DNA of 30,014 nucleotides from Scenedesmus sp. ARA3 (GCA_004335835.1 RWJK01001475.1:7910-37923); one strand, 5' to 3'. Positions 8,880 through 20,209 are shown, numbered from the stretch's first letter. Made by a program: numbers and translations. The notes: generated by a model not told the origin, from the letters alone.

Positions 8880-9406
8880 TTGCTGTTGTTGACAATGTGC
8901 TGTGTGCGCTGCAACTGCGCACATTCAGGTTGGCAACATAGATTGAAGGCTGGTGTGATACAGCTGCTGCGCTCAGGACACAAGATTAGGTTAGTGATCC
9001 GATTAGGTGGTTGCTGTGCTCAGCACTGGACCTAGGTGATGCAGTCTGTAGCGCAGTTTGGCACTTGCTGAAGTCACAGGGTGGTGGCTAGTGCAGATTT
9101 TCCGCCTGAGAGACACTGAGTTTGTCGAGCACCCAAGGTGCTGCAGGCGGCTGTGAATCCAGAGGTATGTTAAGGACTGCCTGCTGAGCTGTCAAATAGG
9201 GTTTGGTGTTTGGAGCAAGCGTTATCTGCTGTGACGTTGGCTTGCAGCTGAACGCAGCGCCTTGATTGCAGAGACATATGAGTGCCTAATTCTGATCGTT
9301 CTATGCGTTGAAGCTGGCTGGCTGTGTGCATTAGACGACAAGCAGTCTGCACAGCAGTCTCTCTACGAATCCTGCGTGGCCTGCAAAGCGAGACTCCGGC
9401 GTTGCG
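8880..9406. other. Intergenic region between ankyrin and thioesterase genes
   Basis: Nothing with coding character was seen. It should hold the 3' flank of the ankyrin gene and the promoter and 5' UTR of the thioesterase gene. There is no convincing TATA box. An 18-base AG/GT-flanked segment at 9147-9164 exists but is too short to support as an exon. Confidence 0.5.
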
Positions 9407-11573
9407 ATGCAAACAAACAAGCAAAGGCAGCGTGCCGAGCTGTTTCTCATGGGCGTGATTGCTGATGAAGGCTTCGACAGCACGCTTGAGGGGCTTGAGG
9501 TCACAGGCGGAGGCCCAGGCAGTGTCTCCTGCAAGCTGCCAGTAACCAAGAAGCTGCAGAATAGATATGGCACGTTGCATGGGGGATGCATAGGTGAGGG
9601 AAACTTGACTACACGCAGCACTGCCGTAGCAGTGCTGACAGCAGCAGCAGCAGCAGCAGGGACAACCGCATGTTGCACTGTGCTGCTACTCCGCGCTGAT
9701 CTGCTACGGCGGCACTGTCATGCACTTTATAATCAGCACAAACCTTGCAAACTACAAAGGTGACGTGCCAGCTCTCAACCCATCTGTGAAAACAAGCCAG
9801 CCTAGTGACGCACCTAGGGGCTCCTGTGCCACATGCACAGCAGGGCTGCAGCCTGGCCATGCTTGGGCTATACCCTGCTACATCAAGCAGCTGAGCCGTG
9901 ATGTCTTGTGTCATCTGTAGTGCATCAGATATAGGCACAGCGCCCGAGCTGTGCAGCGCAGCTTGCTGGCATCCAGCAAGCTGCCGTGACACCCTGCTGT
10001 CTCTCCTCCTGCTGCCACTGCTGCTGCTGCTGCTGCCGCAGCCACGCTGGTGGACGTGGTGGGCAGTGCTGCGCTGGTCACGCTCAGCGACAAGGGGGGT
10101 GTCAGCCTGGCCATAAACACGCTGTACCTCAACCCCATGCCGGGTGCGTGTCATTATAATTGAACTCTTTTCCAAACCACATGGGTTACTCATGTCAGCC
10201 TGGCCATCAACACGCTGTACCTGAAACCCCATGCCGGGTGCGTGTTGACATGGTGAATCATTGCAACCCTCATAATTGGTGTTTTGAGCCTGGCCATCAA
10301 CACCTGTACCTGAAATCCCTGCCTGCTGGCGTATCTGGTGCACGTGGGCCACCTGCAACTGTGCTGATCAGCAGCAGCTGTTTTGCATGCCTGCAGCTGT
10401 ACTGCGGCTCTACTTTGGTACACAAGTTGCTGCTGCTGCTGCTGCTGGCTGCAGGCGGTGGTGTTGTGGCTGCGGAGGGGCGGCTGGTAAAGCTAGGCAG
10501 TGACGTGGCCAGCATAGAGGTGGCACTGACCCCAAACTGCTGCTGCTGCTGCTGTCATGACGGCTGCAGGTGGTGATGTTGTAGTTGTGGAGGGCAGCTG
10601 GTACAGCTGTTACTCAACCACTGCTTGACTGCTGCTGCTGCTGCTGCAGGTGGTGGCACCGTCGTGGTAGAAGCCAAGCTGGTGAAGCTCGGCAGTGACG
10701 TGGCCAGCATAGAGGTGGCACTGACCCCAAACTGCTGCTGCTGCTGCTGTCATGACGGCTGCAGGTGGTGATGTTGTAGTTGTGGAGGGCAGCTGGTACA
10801 GCTGTTACTCAACCACTGCTTGACTGCTGCTGCTGCTGCTGCTGCTGCAGGTGGTGGCACCGTCGTGGTAGAAGCCAAGCTGGTGAAGCTGGGGCGGGAC
10901 GTGGCCAGCATAGAGGTGGCGCTGAGAGATGATGCCAGCGGCGCACTGGTGGCCACAGGTGCGCGGCCTCGGGTTGGGTGGGTTGGCTGTGTGGCTGGTG
11001 ACCGAAAGTTTGCATGAATTTTGCATTGTACATGTCAGCTGTGTGAGTAGTGTGGAGGTGGCGCTGAGGGATGAGGCCAGTGGCGCGCCGGTGGCCACAG
11101 CTGCGCTGCAGCAGGCAGTCCGGCAGGCGTGTAGGGGTTGGTGCGTGGGCATGGCCAGCATAGAGGGGCACTGACGGGTGGCGCCAGCGGCGCAAATGGT
11201 GGCCACAGGTGTGCAGCCATGCTTCGGCTGCCGAGGTAGGGTGCCTGGCCACGCCCAATCGAACGGTGCTGTGATCCGATCACTGAGTCAGTCACACATC
11301 AGCAGTGGAAGAGCGCTTTGTGTTTCGCTGCTTGCAGGCACACATGTGAAGAAGCTGGTTGGGGCGTCTGACCTGTCACAGTTCTTCAGGGCGCTGGAGC
11401 AGCAGCAGCAGCCAGATGCAGTAGAAACGCAGCAGAGCACGCAACTGCCAGCTTCACAACCGGCGCCGCAGCAGCAGCAGCCTGGCCAGCAGCGGCAGCA
11501 CAAGGCGCAGAAGCAGCAGCAGCAGGATAGTACATGCAGCAAAGACCGGTTGCCACCTAGGAGCAGATTGTGA
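9407..11573 (+). CDS. Hotdog-fold acyl-CoA thioesterase (ACOT13/PaaI type)
   Basis: Exons 9407-9593, 10042-10143, 10851-10958 and 11338-11573 join in phase (all phase 1 introns) to give 210 residues. Residues 1 to about 140 form a single 4HBT/PaaI hotdog domain: GFDSTLEGLEV, then NRYGTLHGGCIATLVDVVG (residues 52-70), GGVSLAINTLYLNPMPGG, TVVVEAKLVKLGRDVASIEV and ALVATGTHVKKL. The family hydrolyses acyl-CoA thioesters. By comparison with human ACOT13, N52, D67 and S84 sit where the active-site Asn, Asp and Ser are expected. The remaining 70 residues are a Gln-rich tail (EQQQQPDAVETQQ..), not normal for the family. No clear targeting peptide is visible. The start at 9407 is the first ATG in frame and gives a normal N-terminal helix; an upstream exon cannot be excluded. 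Confidence 0.87.
10186..10330 (+). repeat. Two partial downstream copies of the exon 10042-10143 end
   Basis: The exon end coding for VSLAINTLYLNPMPG plus donor GTGCGTG is repeated at about 10194-10245. That copy reads GTCAGCCTGGCCATCAACAC and ends ATGCCGG|GTGCGTG. It is repeated again, decayed, at about 10288-10332 (AGCCTGGCCATCAACACCTG). Offsets are about 95 bp each. One-base indels (e.g. CTGAAACCCC for CTCAACCCC) break the frame in the copies. Confidence 0.88.
10455..10850 (+). repeat. Two upstream copies of exon 10851-10958; near-identical 195-bp tandem unit
   Basis: Copies of the exon start at 10455 and 10650, ahead of the true exon at 10851. The unit from about 10496 (GGCAGTGACGTGGCCAGCAT) through the next acceptor is repeated from 10691 with no difference seen except two extra CTG triplets before the last acceptor (spacings 195 and 201 bp). 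The copies carry acceptors but run out of the exon into CCAAACTGCTG and lack a donor. Only the third copy has full exon sequence and a donor at 10959. Confidence 0.93.
11040..11220 (+). repeat. Two partial downstream copies of the exon 10851-10958 end
   Basis: The exon end coding for VASIEVALRDDASGALVAT is echoed at about 11049-11100 (GTGGAGGTGGCGCTGAGGG .. GTGGCCACAG, donor lost: GCTGCG follows). It is echoed again at about 11151-11210 (ATGGCCAGCATAGAGG .. GTGGCCACAG|GTGTGC, donor kept). The same exon therefore carries copies of its start upstream and of its end downstream. Confidence 0.85.
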
Positions 11574-12177
11574 CTTTTTGTGTCTTTTGGCTGGCCCGCA
11601 ATATGCTTGCGCCGCCAGCATGTGCACTGCGTTGGCAGCCACTTTGCTGCAATTCAACTGCTATGGCCTGTAACATGTGGCAAGTCGTTATATGCAGTGG
11701 CTTCAGGGGCCAATCCAGGTTCCCTGGTACAGTGGAAGGCCTGCACGGCAGCTGGCTGTCAGGTGATTCAAATGACCAGGCACCCGCAAGGTCGCTGGCA
11801 GAGCAGCAAGCTTGTGCTGCTCCTCCATAATATCTTCAGTATTGGTCGGCTTTTACTATTGCTGCGGCCCGCTGTGCTGCTGATCACGTGTAGTTACCTG
11901 CAACCACTCACTGCACCTACTGCAGTATCCTACCACGCACCAGCAGCGCACAAAACCAGACCAATTATGCTCTGACATACCAGGAGCTTCCGCTGGAGGC
12001 AATGCAATGAGTCACCTGGCTCTCGAGCCCTAGTGCACGTGGGTGCTCAGGTGTGTGACACTTAACAGACCGCATGCTCCCGCTCAACACCTTTGCAGTC
12101 GTCTGATTCGCCACCTCACTCGCTAGCTGAAGCTTGTTGGGTCATCTCTATCAAGCAACCAGCACACATCCAGCACC
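11574..12177. other. Thioesterase 3' UTR and glutamine synthetase promoter region
   Basis: After the TGTAA near 11670 this region should contain the promoter and 5' UTR of the glutamine synthetase gene. A CCAATTAT element is present near 11960. No TATA box at a convincing distance and no coding region were recognised. Confidence 0.55.
11669..11673 (+). terminator. TGTAA polyadenylation signal candidate for the thioesterase gene
   Basis: TGTAA lies 96 bp after the TGA at 11571-11573, a normal distance for a green-algal 3' UTR. Confidence 0.6.
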
Positions 12178-15044
12178 ATGGCCTTCACCATGCAGCGTCT
12201 GAATGCCCGCGTGGCAGCAGGCCGCGCCACCCCCGCCAGGGTGAGCACATGAAGTCAGTAGGGCAGCAATGAGAGGGCCGCCCGGCTGCGGGCTGGGCGG
12301 CAACTCCTGCTAAGCTCCAGCAGCCACCTGCCCAGCAGGATCCACGTGCTCAGCCAAGCTGCGCCAGATCATACATTCAGAGGATTATTTTACTGAATCA
12401 GCGTGCCTGAGCGAAACTGCAGCCTGGAATTGGCAGCGAGCTGGCCGCGTCGCCTGTCTGCTCCGGCCAGCACGGAACCGGCGACCTGCAGCTATGTTCG
12501 GCGCTGCAATGCTTCCCATTGGGACCTAGTAGCAGCGGGGAACATATCGCTGTGCTGCTAGCAAGGATGGTTCCTTCTTCTTGTCCTACTGCTTGCTGAC
12601 ACACCACCCTGCTTGCTGTTTCTTCTTGCACAGGCTGGCAGGCGCCTGGCGGTGCGCGTGAACGCCGTGGGCCAGAAGCTGGAGTACCTCTGGTGCGTGC
12701 TGGCTGCAGTCCTGCAACTCAGGCAGCAGCACAGCCTGTACGGTGGTTGGCTTGCTGGACCGTGCCTTATCAGCATGTAAGCGCTGGCTGATATGCTCTT
12801 CTTGCTGCTACTGCTTGCAGGTATGATGGCCAGGAGGGCACTGCCGAAAAGGTGAGAGCCTGCAGCAGGGTCAGCGCTGCTCTGTCTGACTTGCAGATGG
12901 TCAGCCGCATCGTCAGCACAGTAAAAGCAGCGGCAGTAGCGGCGATGATTCATGCTGACGATGCTTGGAAGTCGCTCGCAGCTGTCGCACAACTGCCATT
13001 CGCTGTCAAACAATCAAGCACGCATGCTATGGTGCAGCTGCTGCGCCTGTGCGGCGCAGCACCATACTTGTCAGCGGAGCTGAGTGCTGCAAGCAAACAT
13101 GGGGCTATGTGCTGCATCCAGCATCACTGCTGCCAAGCTGCTGCCAGACGCCTGTGCGCTCCAGCACACACTCATACACATGTTCCTAGGCGCACACAGT
13201 CCCACGCACAGTCGAAACCACAAGCATCGACACTGCTGCCACACATCTGCTGCTGCATGATCTGCCAGGGCTTGATGTTCAACGAGATGCGCTCCAAGAC
13301 CAAGTGCATGATGCAGCCCATCGAGTCGCTCAACCCAGCCGACTTCCCCGACTGGAGCTACGATGGCTCATCCACCGGCCAGGCCAAGGGCAACAACAGC
13401 GACTGCATCATCAAGTGAGTGCTTGTGCTATTGGCTTGTTTGGTGATGTGATGTAATGATATCGATCAAGTCAGCGCTGCACCTGCTGCACCCAGCTTCT
13501 GCGGCTGCGGTGTGCGGGATAGCACGGCATTGACTGCAGCTGCTGCGCAGGTGTCTTGCTGCAGCGCTGTGCTGCTGGTTAGCACGTCCTGTCCTGCAGC
13601 CTCACGGTACTGTTGCTGACTGAAAACCGGCCTGCCTTGCGCTGCGCTTGCACGTGTCTCTCATCGTCTTGCAAGCCTGTGTGCATGTGGAGCCGCTTTC
13701 CACCCGCAGATCATGTGGCTTGCTGCACTGCTGACACTGCATGCTGCTGCTGCTGCTGCAGGCCCGTGCGTGTGGTGCCCGACCCCATCCGCGGCGCGCC
13801 CCACCTCATGATTATGTGCGAGGTGCTGTCCCCCAACGGCGAGCCCCACCCCACCAACACCCGTGCACAGCTGGCCGCACTCATCAACGAGAAGGTGGAG
13901 GCTGAGGCTCCCCTCTTCGGTTTTGAGCAGGAGTACACCATGCTCAACAAGGGCACCGGCACTGTGCTGGGCTGGCCCGAGGGCGGCTACCCCGCCCCCC
14001 AGGGCCCCTTCTACTGCGGTGTGGGCACCAACAGCGTGTTTGGCCGCCCCCTGGCTGAGGCGCACATGGAGGCGTGCCTGGCTGCTGGCCTGACCATCAG
14101 CGGCATCAACGCAGAGGTGAGGGATGGGCTGCTTGCAGGAACTGTCAGTGGTGGCTAGGGCTTGCAGGAAACAGCGGCGGGACTGCAGGATGGTGCCGGG
14201 CATCGCGCCTGACCATCAGCGGTGGTGATTCTGCAGCTGGACTTCTGCAGCTGGACGTCAGCAGGGACCACTCCGTGCCTTGCTGCTGCCTCTGCTGGCA
14301 TGCTTCTGCGCTCCTGCTCTCTCGCCTCCCAACATGCCACCATCCTACCTCGCATGCACCCTGTAGCTGGTGACTGGCCAGTGAGAGTACCGCTACATGC
14401 CTTCCTGCTGCTTCTGCTGACTTACTCTTACGCTGTTGCTCTCTTTTCCTCTCAACAGGTGATGCCCGGCCAGTGGGAGTACCAGATCGGCCCTGTGGGC
14501 CCTCTGGCTGTGGGTGACGAGGTGATGATCTCCCGCTGGCTGCTGCACCGCATCGGCGAGGACTACGGCATCTCCTGCACCTTTGACCCCAAGCCGGTGA
14601 AGGGCGACTGGAACGGCACCGGCGCACACACCAACTACTCCACCGAGACCATGCGCAACCCAGGCGGCATGGACGTGAGTGATGCTGCTGCTGTACATTG
14701 TTTAGGTTGTGTGACAGTGACGTGCACATCTGCACTGACATCAGTGGCGATCGCAGCTGTGATGTGCTCTGGCGGGTTGTGTTTGATTATACGGCGCAGC
14801 TGAATTGACCATGCGGAACCCAGGCCGCATGACCAGGAGCGGCAGCGCGTGATGTGAAGCTTGGTAGTGACAGCGTTGCAGCAGCAGCAATGTGAGGGCA
14901 GCGCGGCGCTGGCACGCATGGTTGATATTCTGCTTGCCAGCGGCAAAGCCGCAGATGCAGCTCAGGCCCTATGTTCTGTATCCTCATTGTATGCCTGCTC
15001 CTGGCTTACACACAGGCACAAAGTAGTTGCAGTACTAACCGCTG

Positions 15045-15075
<31 letters not shown>

Positions 15076-15680
15076 ATCACCCCTCAGGCCATCATGGCTG
15101 CCATTGAGAAGCTGTCCAAGACGCACGCGGAGCACATCAGCCAGTACGGCACCGGCAACGAGCAGCGCCTGACCGGCAAGCACGAGACCTGCGACATCAA
15201 CACCTTCCGCTTTGGTGTTGCTGACCGCGGCAGCTCCATCCGCATCCCGCTGCCCGTGCAGCTCAAGGGCTACGGTTACCTGGAGGACCGCCGCCCAGCA
15301 GCCAACGTGAGTGATGGGGCTGTTGCAGTGGCCTTGGCTTGTCTTGGTTAGTTGATGCTGTGCTTTGAGTATGGTCTGCCGAGAGTGCGATGTGAATGCC
15401 CAGAAGGAGGCCGGCTAGCAGCGGCAGCCAATGTGGGTAAACAGTTTTGGTGGGGTGGGCTGCTGTTGAGCGGCGGGCTGCTGCTGTTGGAGAGGTGCAA
15501 ATGGTGCAGCAGTGCGTGCATGTTTCTGGATGCCCAGCGTTCATCAGGCCCAATGTTTGTGCTGCTTTCTACTACTTGTTGCTGACTGTCCTCTGTCTCT
15601 GTGTCTGCTTGCTGCTGTGCTGGCTGCAGGTGGACCCCTACACTGTGGCGCGCCTGCTGATCAAGACCACCCTGCTGTGA
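12178..15680 (+). CDS. GLN2: Chloroplast glutamine synthetase (GSII type), complete
   Basis: Eight exons: 12178-12240, 12634-12692, 12821-12851, 13269-13414, 13762-14116, 14459-14674, 15088-15306 and 15630-15680. They total 1,140 bases (379 residues plus TGA) and every junction is GT/AG and in phase. The enzyme joins ammonium and glutamate to glutamine using ATP. Visible signatures are [18 protein letters not shown] (GS signature 1), [10 protein letters not shown] (catalytic Glu), [17 protein letters not shown] (ATP-binding signature), [11 protein letters not shown] and [15 protein letters not shown]. The length matches eukaryotic GSII. The first 40 residues ([20 protein letters not shown].. 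RLAVRVNA) are basic, Ala-rich and free of acids, like an algal plastid transit peptide, so the product is probably the plastid isoform; GLN2 is assigned on that basis. Codon use is strongly C-ending and far less repetitive than in neighbouring genes, suggesting high expression. Confidence 0.97.
14205..14227 (+). repeat. Copy of GS exon 5 end in intron 5
   Basis: GCCTGACCATCAGCGG from the end of exon 5 (about 14088-14103) recurs at 14207-14222 within the intron 14117-14458. After that the copy diverges (TGGTGATT instead of CATCAACG). It is short but long enough to be unlikely by chance next to its source. Confidence 0.65.
14278..14400 (+). repeat. Degraded upstream copy of the intron 5 end and exon 6 start
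   Basis: The stretch CCTTGCTGCTGCCTCTGCTG .. CTCTCTCGCCTCCCAACATG .. GGTGACTGGCCAGTGAGAGTACC (14278-14390) parallels the true intron end and exon 6 start. The latter run from CCTTCCTGCTGCTTCTGCTG to CTCTCAACAG and then GGTGATGCCCGGCCAGTGGG (about 14400-14480). The acceptor AG is lost in the copy. Confidence 0.7.
14800..14840 (+). repeat. Copy of GS exon 6 end in intron 6
   Basis: ACCATGCGCAACCCAGGCGG at the end of exon 6 (14649-14668) recurs at about 14807-14826 as ACCATGCGGAACCCAGGCCG, two mismatches in 20. The donor is replaced by CATGACCAGG. Confidence 0.8.
15400..15442 (+). repeat. Possible copy of GS exon 7 end in intron 7
   Basis: GGAGGCCGG .. AGCGGCAGCCAATGTGGGTAA at about 15405-15440 resembles the exon 7 end and donor (GGAGGACCG .. 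CCAGCAGCCAACGTGAGTG, 15282-15311). The identity is patchy, so this copy is less certain than the others. Confidence 0.45.
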
Positions 15681-16204
15681 AGCGGCAGCAGCAGCAGCAG
15701 CACTGCTTGAAGTGGCGGCTGCAGCGCCAGCCAGCAGCAGCAGCACATGCGCTGCAGGCGGCGCTGCTGCGTCATTGGTGGCGGCCATACGGATACATGT
15801 GTGACTGGACTGCCAGCTGGAACTGCAGCTGGCACGTGACACTGTGGGATCGGATGGGGGTTTGATGAGACTGTTCCGCCAGCTTGCATGCAAGGCTGTG
15901 GACTGGCGGGTGCTGCAGCAGCAGATGAGGCGAGTGCACTGCAGCTGCTGTGGTTCGTTTGTACTGTACTGTCTCTGCTGCAGCCGGCTAGACCACGCCT
16001 TAAGTGGCTGGGCGTCTGCCTTTATAAATTATGTGTACACAACAGTTCAAATTGTGACGCCGCGCGGGCAGCGCTGCCCGCTAGCTAGCACAGCCTGTCG
16101 GGCGTGTGATGTGGCTGCTGGACGCAGCTGAAGAGCAATTGCCCTTTTTTTGTACAGCCCTGCGGCCCATGCCATACATATGGATGCTGTTGGTGTATGC
16201 TCTG

Positions 16205-16209
16205 TGTAA
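16205..16209 (+). terminator. TGTAA polyadenylation signal candidate for GLN2
   Basis: This is the first TGTAA after the GS stop, 525 bp downstream. I saw no closer TGTAA between 15681 and 16204. It implies a 3' UTR of about 540 bases. Confidence 0.45.
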
Positions 16210-16700
16210 GCGCTGTGAGTATGCAAGATTGGTGTCCGCTACAACTGTTTGCAAAATGTGCTTCCTGGACCTCTTCACACTGTTTGACACTCGACCTTGC
16301 GCAGACGAATGGGGTTGTGCCTGGTCAAGCCTGGTTGGTCAAGCTGGTATCACTCGTCAAGATCGCCACACAAGCGGAGTCTAGGCAGTTGAAACTCACT
16401 TGGCTGGCCGATGAATCCTCAATGACATTTGTCGATGAATGTCATTGGCTGCTGAGCGCTGTTCCTGCCCCGGACGTTTTGTCATGTCGCGGTACAGACT
16501 TCGAGACATGTACGCACACCATTCAGGGGTGCAAATATTGAAGTAGAAGCTGATCACCTATCTTGACTTCCTGTTTTGGTATTCTGGACGACACACTCAT
16601 TTGTGCTGGATTCAGTTTTGGCACGAGGTCTTGAAGTAACGCGGTGGCACACTGACGTCAAATCCCTGATCCCAACCAGTGGCATGACTTTATTTCCTTC

Positions 16701-16706
16701 TATAAA
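16701..16706 (+). promoter_or_regulatory. TATA box candidate for the giant gene
   Basis: TATAAA lies about 150 bp upstream of the proposed ATG at 16853, in a locally AT-rich stretch. If functional, transcription would start near 16730-16740 and the 5' UTR would be about 115 bases. Confidence 0.35.
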
Positions 16707-16852
16707 CATGGCAGCTGCCGTCTCAAGACAGGCACGGCCAGATACGATGCAGGAAGGCGCGCACGTTGTGCGGGAAAACTGCTCGAACTAAAAAGCACAT
16801 CGCAACTGTGCAACGGAGCCCCGCAATACAAACATGTAGGTATCAGCGTTCT

Positions 16853-17014
16853 ATGGAAGCAGTCACAAACCGCTGGTGCAAGCACTCGTCTTTGCTGGCA
16901 GCATCACTGTGTGCTCACTCGGGGATTGCTGCGTGTGCTTCTGGGACACGCAGGGACTCCTGGAAGAACTTCTTTCAGTCCAGGGGTGATGCTGGCAGCA
17001 GAGCGAAGCAGCGA

Positions 17015-17045
<31 letters not shown>

Positions 17046-17240
17046 CTCCAAGAGCCAGGTCGCCAGGTGCATCAGCATCTCCTTCAAGTATGGGCAGCCA
17101 CTCTGCTGGCACAGCACAGCTGGAGTCACCGCCACTGCACAACTTGGACCACGGAACAGCTCAGACAACAGATGCTTCCAGTGCACTGACGCCGCGGCAG
17201 CAGCACGCAGCAGCTTGGTGAGCATGCATCCATCTGCTGC

Positions 17241-17273
<33 letters not shown>

Positions 17274-18674
17274 CTGCACCACCGGCTTCCCTGCTGGACA
17301 TGATGTAGTGTGTGTGACAGTGCATGCAGGAAAGCCTCATATCTATGGCCCCTTTCACCTGCCCCTCCTGACCTATTGCAACTGTGTCTGTGTCTGTCTG
17401 CACTGCACTGGCAGGGCCGCCACCAACACAGTGCAGCTGGCAGCGCTGCAGCAGGAGCTGGCACGCTTGCAGGCCATCCAACGCCAGCGGCAGCGGCAGG
17501 CACGCCAGCAGCAGCAGCAGCAGCAGCAGCAGTCTGTGTGCAGCACCTCAATGCAGGGCGGCAGCGCAGCAGCCTGCCTGCTAAATGATCCGGTGGGAAG
17601 TGCTGCTGCTGCTCCTGATGCGGCTACAGACGCAACACTGCTGTCATCCCTTGTGGCTGCTGAACTCAACATGCAACCAGAGCAGAAGCAGCAGCAGCAG
17701 CAGCAGCCAGGCCAGCCACTGCTGGTAGACAGCCTACTCAATGCTTCCTTGCCGCAGCAGCAGCAGCAGCTTCAGCAGCAGCCAGGCCCCTTTGTGTGGC
17801 ACAGCCCAGGTGACAGCTTGGCTGCACTCACCAGCAGCATCATGCAGCAGCAGGGCAACACGCACACCTTGCAGCAGCAGCAGCAGCCGCAGCAGCAGCA
17901 GCAGCAGCAGCAGCAGCACTTCCCACCAAGCCACCACCATGGTGATGACCAGCAGCCTCACTGCGGCGAAACCGCTGGCGCCACATCAGCGCAGGTGAGC
18001 CAACAGCCTAGCCACAGCTCCCCACACAGCTCCGGCCAATTCACTGCACTAGTGGCAGAGTTCTGCTTGACACAACGCACACGAGCTCCAACCCACCTGC
18101 TTTGCATGTATACCTCTGCCTGTGTAATCACGCAGCCACCAACCGCCTCTTCTTCTTGCTCCTCCTGCTGCCGCTGCTGCTGCTGCTACACGACGCATTG
18201 ACAGAGCCTGCAGCAGCCAGGCGATCCTGCGTCCTCCAGTCTGAGGGGCGCCAGCCGCAGCAGCGGCGCTGGCTGCCTGTCCGGCACAGCAGAAGCAACA
18301 GCCGCCAGCCACAGCAGCGGCACTGGCTGCCTCTCATGTGAGGCATCATTCGACCACAACGGCCCCGTAGCCTGCTGCCCCAGCAGCAGCAGCAGCAGCA
18401 GCGTGACTGCTGCTGCTGCTGCTACTGGGCCAGAGCAGCAGCTGATGCAGGCAGCCAGCAGCACACAGAGTTATGGCCGTGCAACCAGCACGCCAGCTGC
18501 CACCTCGCCATTTGCACACAGTGCCCAAGTGCCACAGGAGAGCCACGGGCAGCAGCAGCAGCAGCAGGGCAAGGCTGCTGGCGGGCTTCTGAAGCACTTC
18601 AAGCACAGCAGCAGCAGGCGCAAGGCGAACAGCGCAGCAGCCGTCATTGCTGCAGCAGCAGCAGCGGAGGAGGC

Positions 18675-18714
<40 letters not shown>

Positions 18715-19395
18715 GCGGGCTTGCTCAACAACATGAGCAGCAGAGCCAGCAGCGGCAAGGGCAGCATGGCAAGTGCCAGCAGCTTCAAGAGGCTACTGTC
18801 AGGATCTCTCTTCAAGGGTGGCAGCAGCAATGGGAAGGGAAAAGGAGTCACTCTAAATGACTATCAGCTTCAGCGGCAGCAGCCTGGTGCTCCAAGTGCT
18901 GAGCAGTCGCTGCTCGGCAGCTGCAGCAGCCAGCAGCAGCTGGGCCTCAGCTGCAGCAGCAGCACCAGGGCTGCCAGCCCGCAGCAGCAGCTCTGGGGCC
19001 AAGACAGTAATGGTGCCAGCTGCAGCGATGACCAGGATGCTCAAAGCACATATGCTCAGCAGCAGCAGCAGCCAGCTGTATCTGCTGGCAGCACTGTGAG
19101 TCAAGGCACTACTGCTAGCCCTGAGGTGCAAGCAGCTGGCCGGCCAGTGGCCTGTGGCAGTGCAGTGGCTCCTGCTGCTGCAGCGGCATGTGCCGCTGCT
19201 GCTGCCACAGCTCCCGCAGAGTCAGGTGTCAATGCAGCACCCGGTAGCGGTCTAGTGGAAGCACACTCGGCCAGCACAAGCGCCACGCTTCAGCAGTCCC
19301 CCTGCAAGCAGCAGCAACAGCAGCAGCAGCAGCCTGCCTCTCCATCTGTTGGCCAGGCAGCTGGCATCACTCCTGAACCAGCAGCAGCCGTCCCT

Positions 19396-19439
<44 letters not shown>

Positions 19440-20018
19440 CGTGCAGCCGCTGCGCAGCCTGTCCCCTGACACTGAGGCGCTGCTGCAGGTGCTGCAGTCA
19501 GGTGCTGCCAGCATGGATGCAAGCCCATGCAGAGCCAGCCCTGCAGTCAGCCCTGCTGACACACCAGAGAAGCAGAAGCAGCAGCAGCAGCAGCAGCAGC
19601 AGGCAATGACATCACCCGTCTCCTCCCTCACAGGGCTTTGGCAGTTGAGCCCGCGCAGTGTCACTAAAGGAGTGGACAGCGCTCTTGCTGACACTGCTGC
19701 TGCTGCTGCTGCTGCTGCTGGGATGGCCGCTGCAACAGGCAAGCGCACTGCCAACATCATCTGCCTCACTGCTGCAAGGCCAACCACAGACGATGTGGCA
19801 GCTGCTGTTGCTGCACTGGCTGCTGATAGACACAAGCCCTTCGGTGCAGCAGCAGTGAAAGCCCTTCAGCCTGCTGCAGCGCCTGCCGGAAAGAGTCTCA
19901 CAAAAGTCATCCGCAGCAGCCCCAGCCCTAACCCCAGCAGGAACGTCAGCAGCAGCACTGCGGCGCCTGCAGGGGGGCATGAGGAGCTGCTGCTGCCAGC
20001 CCCAGAGGTACCTACAGT

Positions 20019-20071
<53 letters not shown>

Positions 20072-20153
20072 GTGCTAGCTTTGCTGAGGGCGTCACCCCA
20101 GCCGGCACCTTTGATGAGGTGTACGCCATGATCACTGCTGCACGCCACACCCC

Positions 20154-20209
<56 letters not shown>

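Larger units (their letters stand above)
15681..16852. other. GS 3' UTR and promoter region of the giant gene
   Basis: The first 540 bp are probably the GS 3' UTR. The rest is less GC-rich intergenic DNA ending in the promoter of the gene at 16853. A TTTATAAATTATG stretch lies at about 16019-16031. A short upstream open frame (16708-16791, 27 codons) precedes the proposed start. No structural RNA gene or further protein gene was recognised. Confidence 0.5.
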
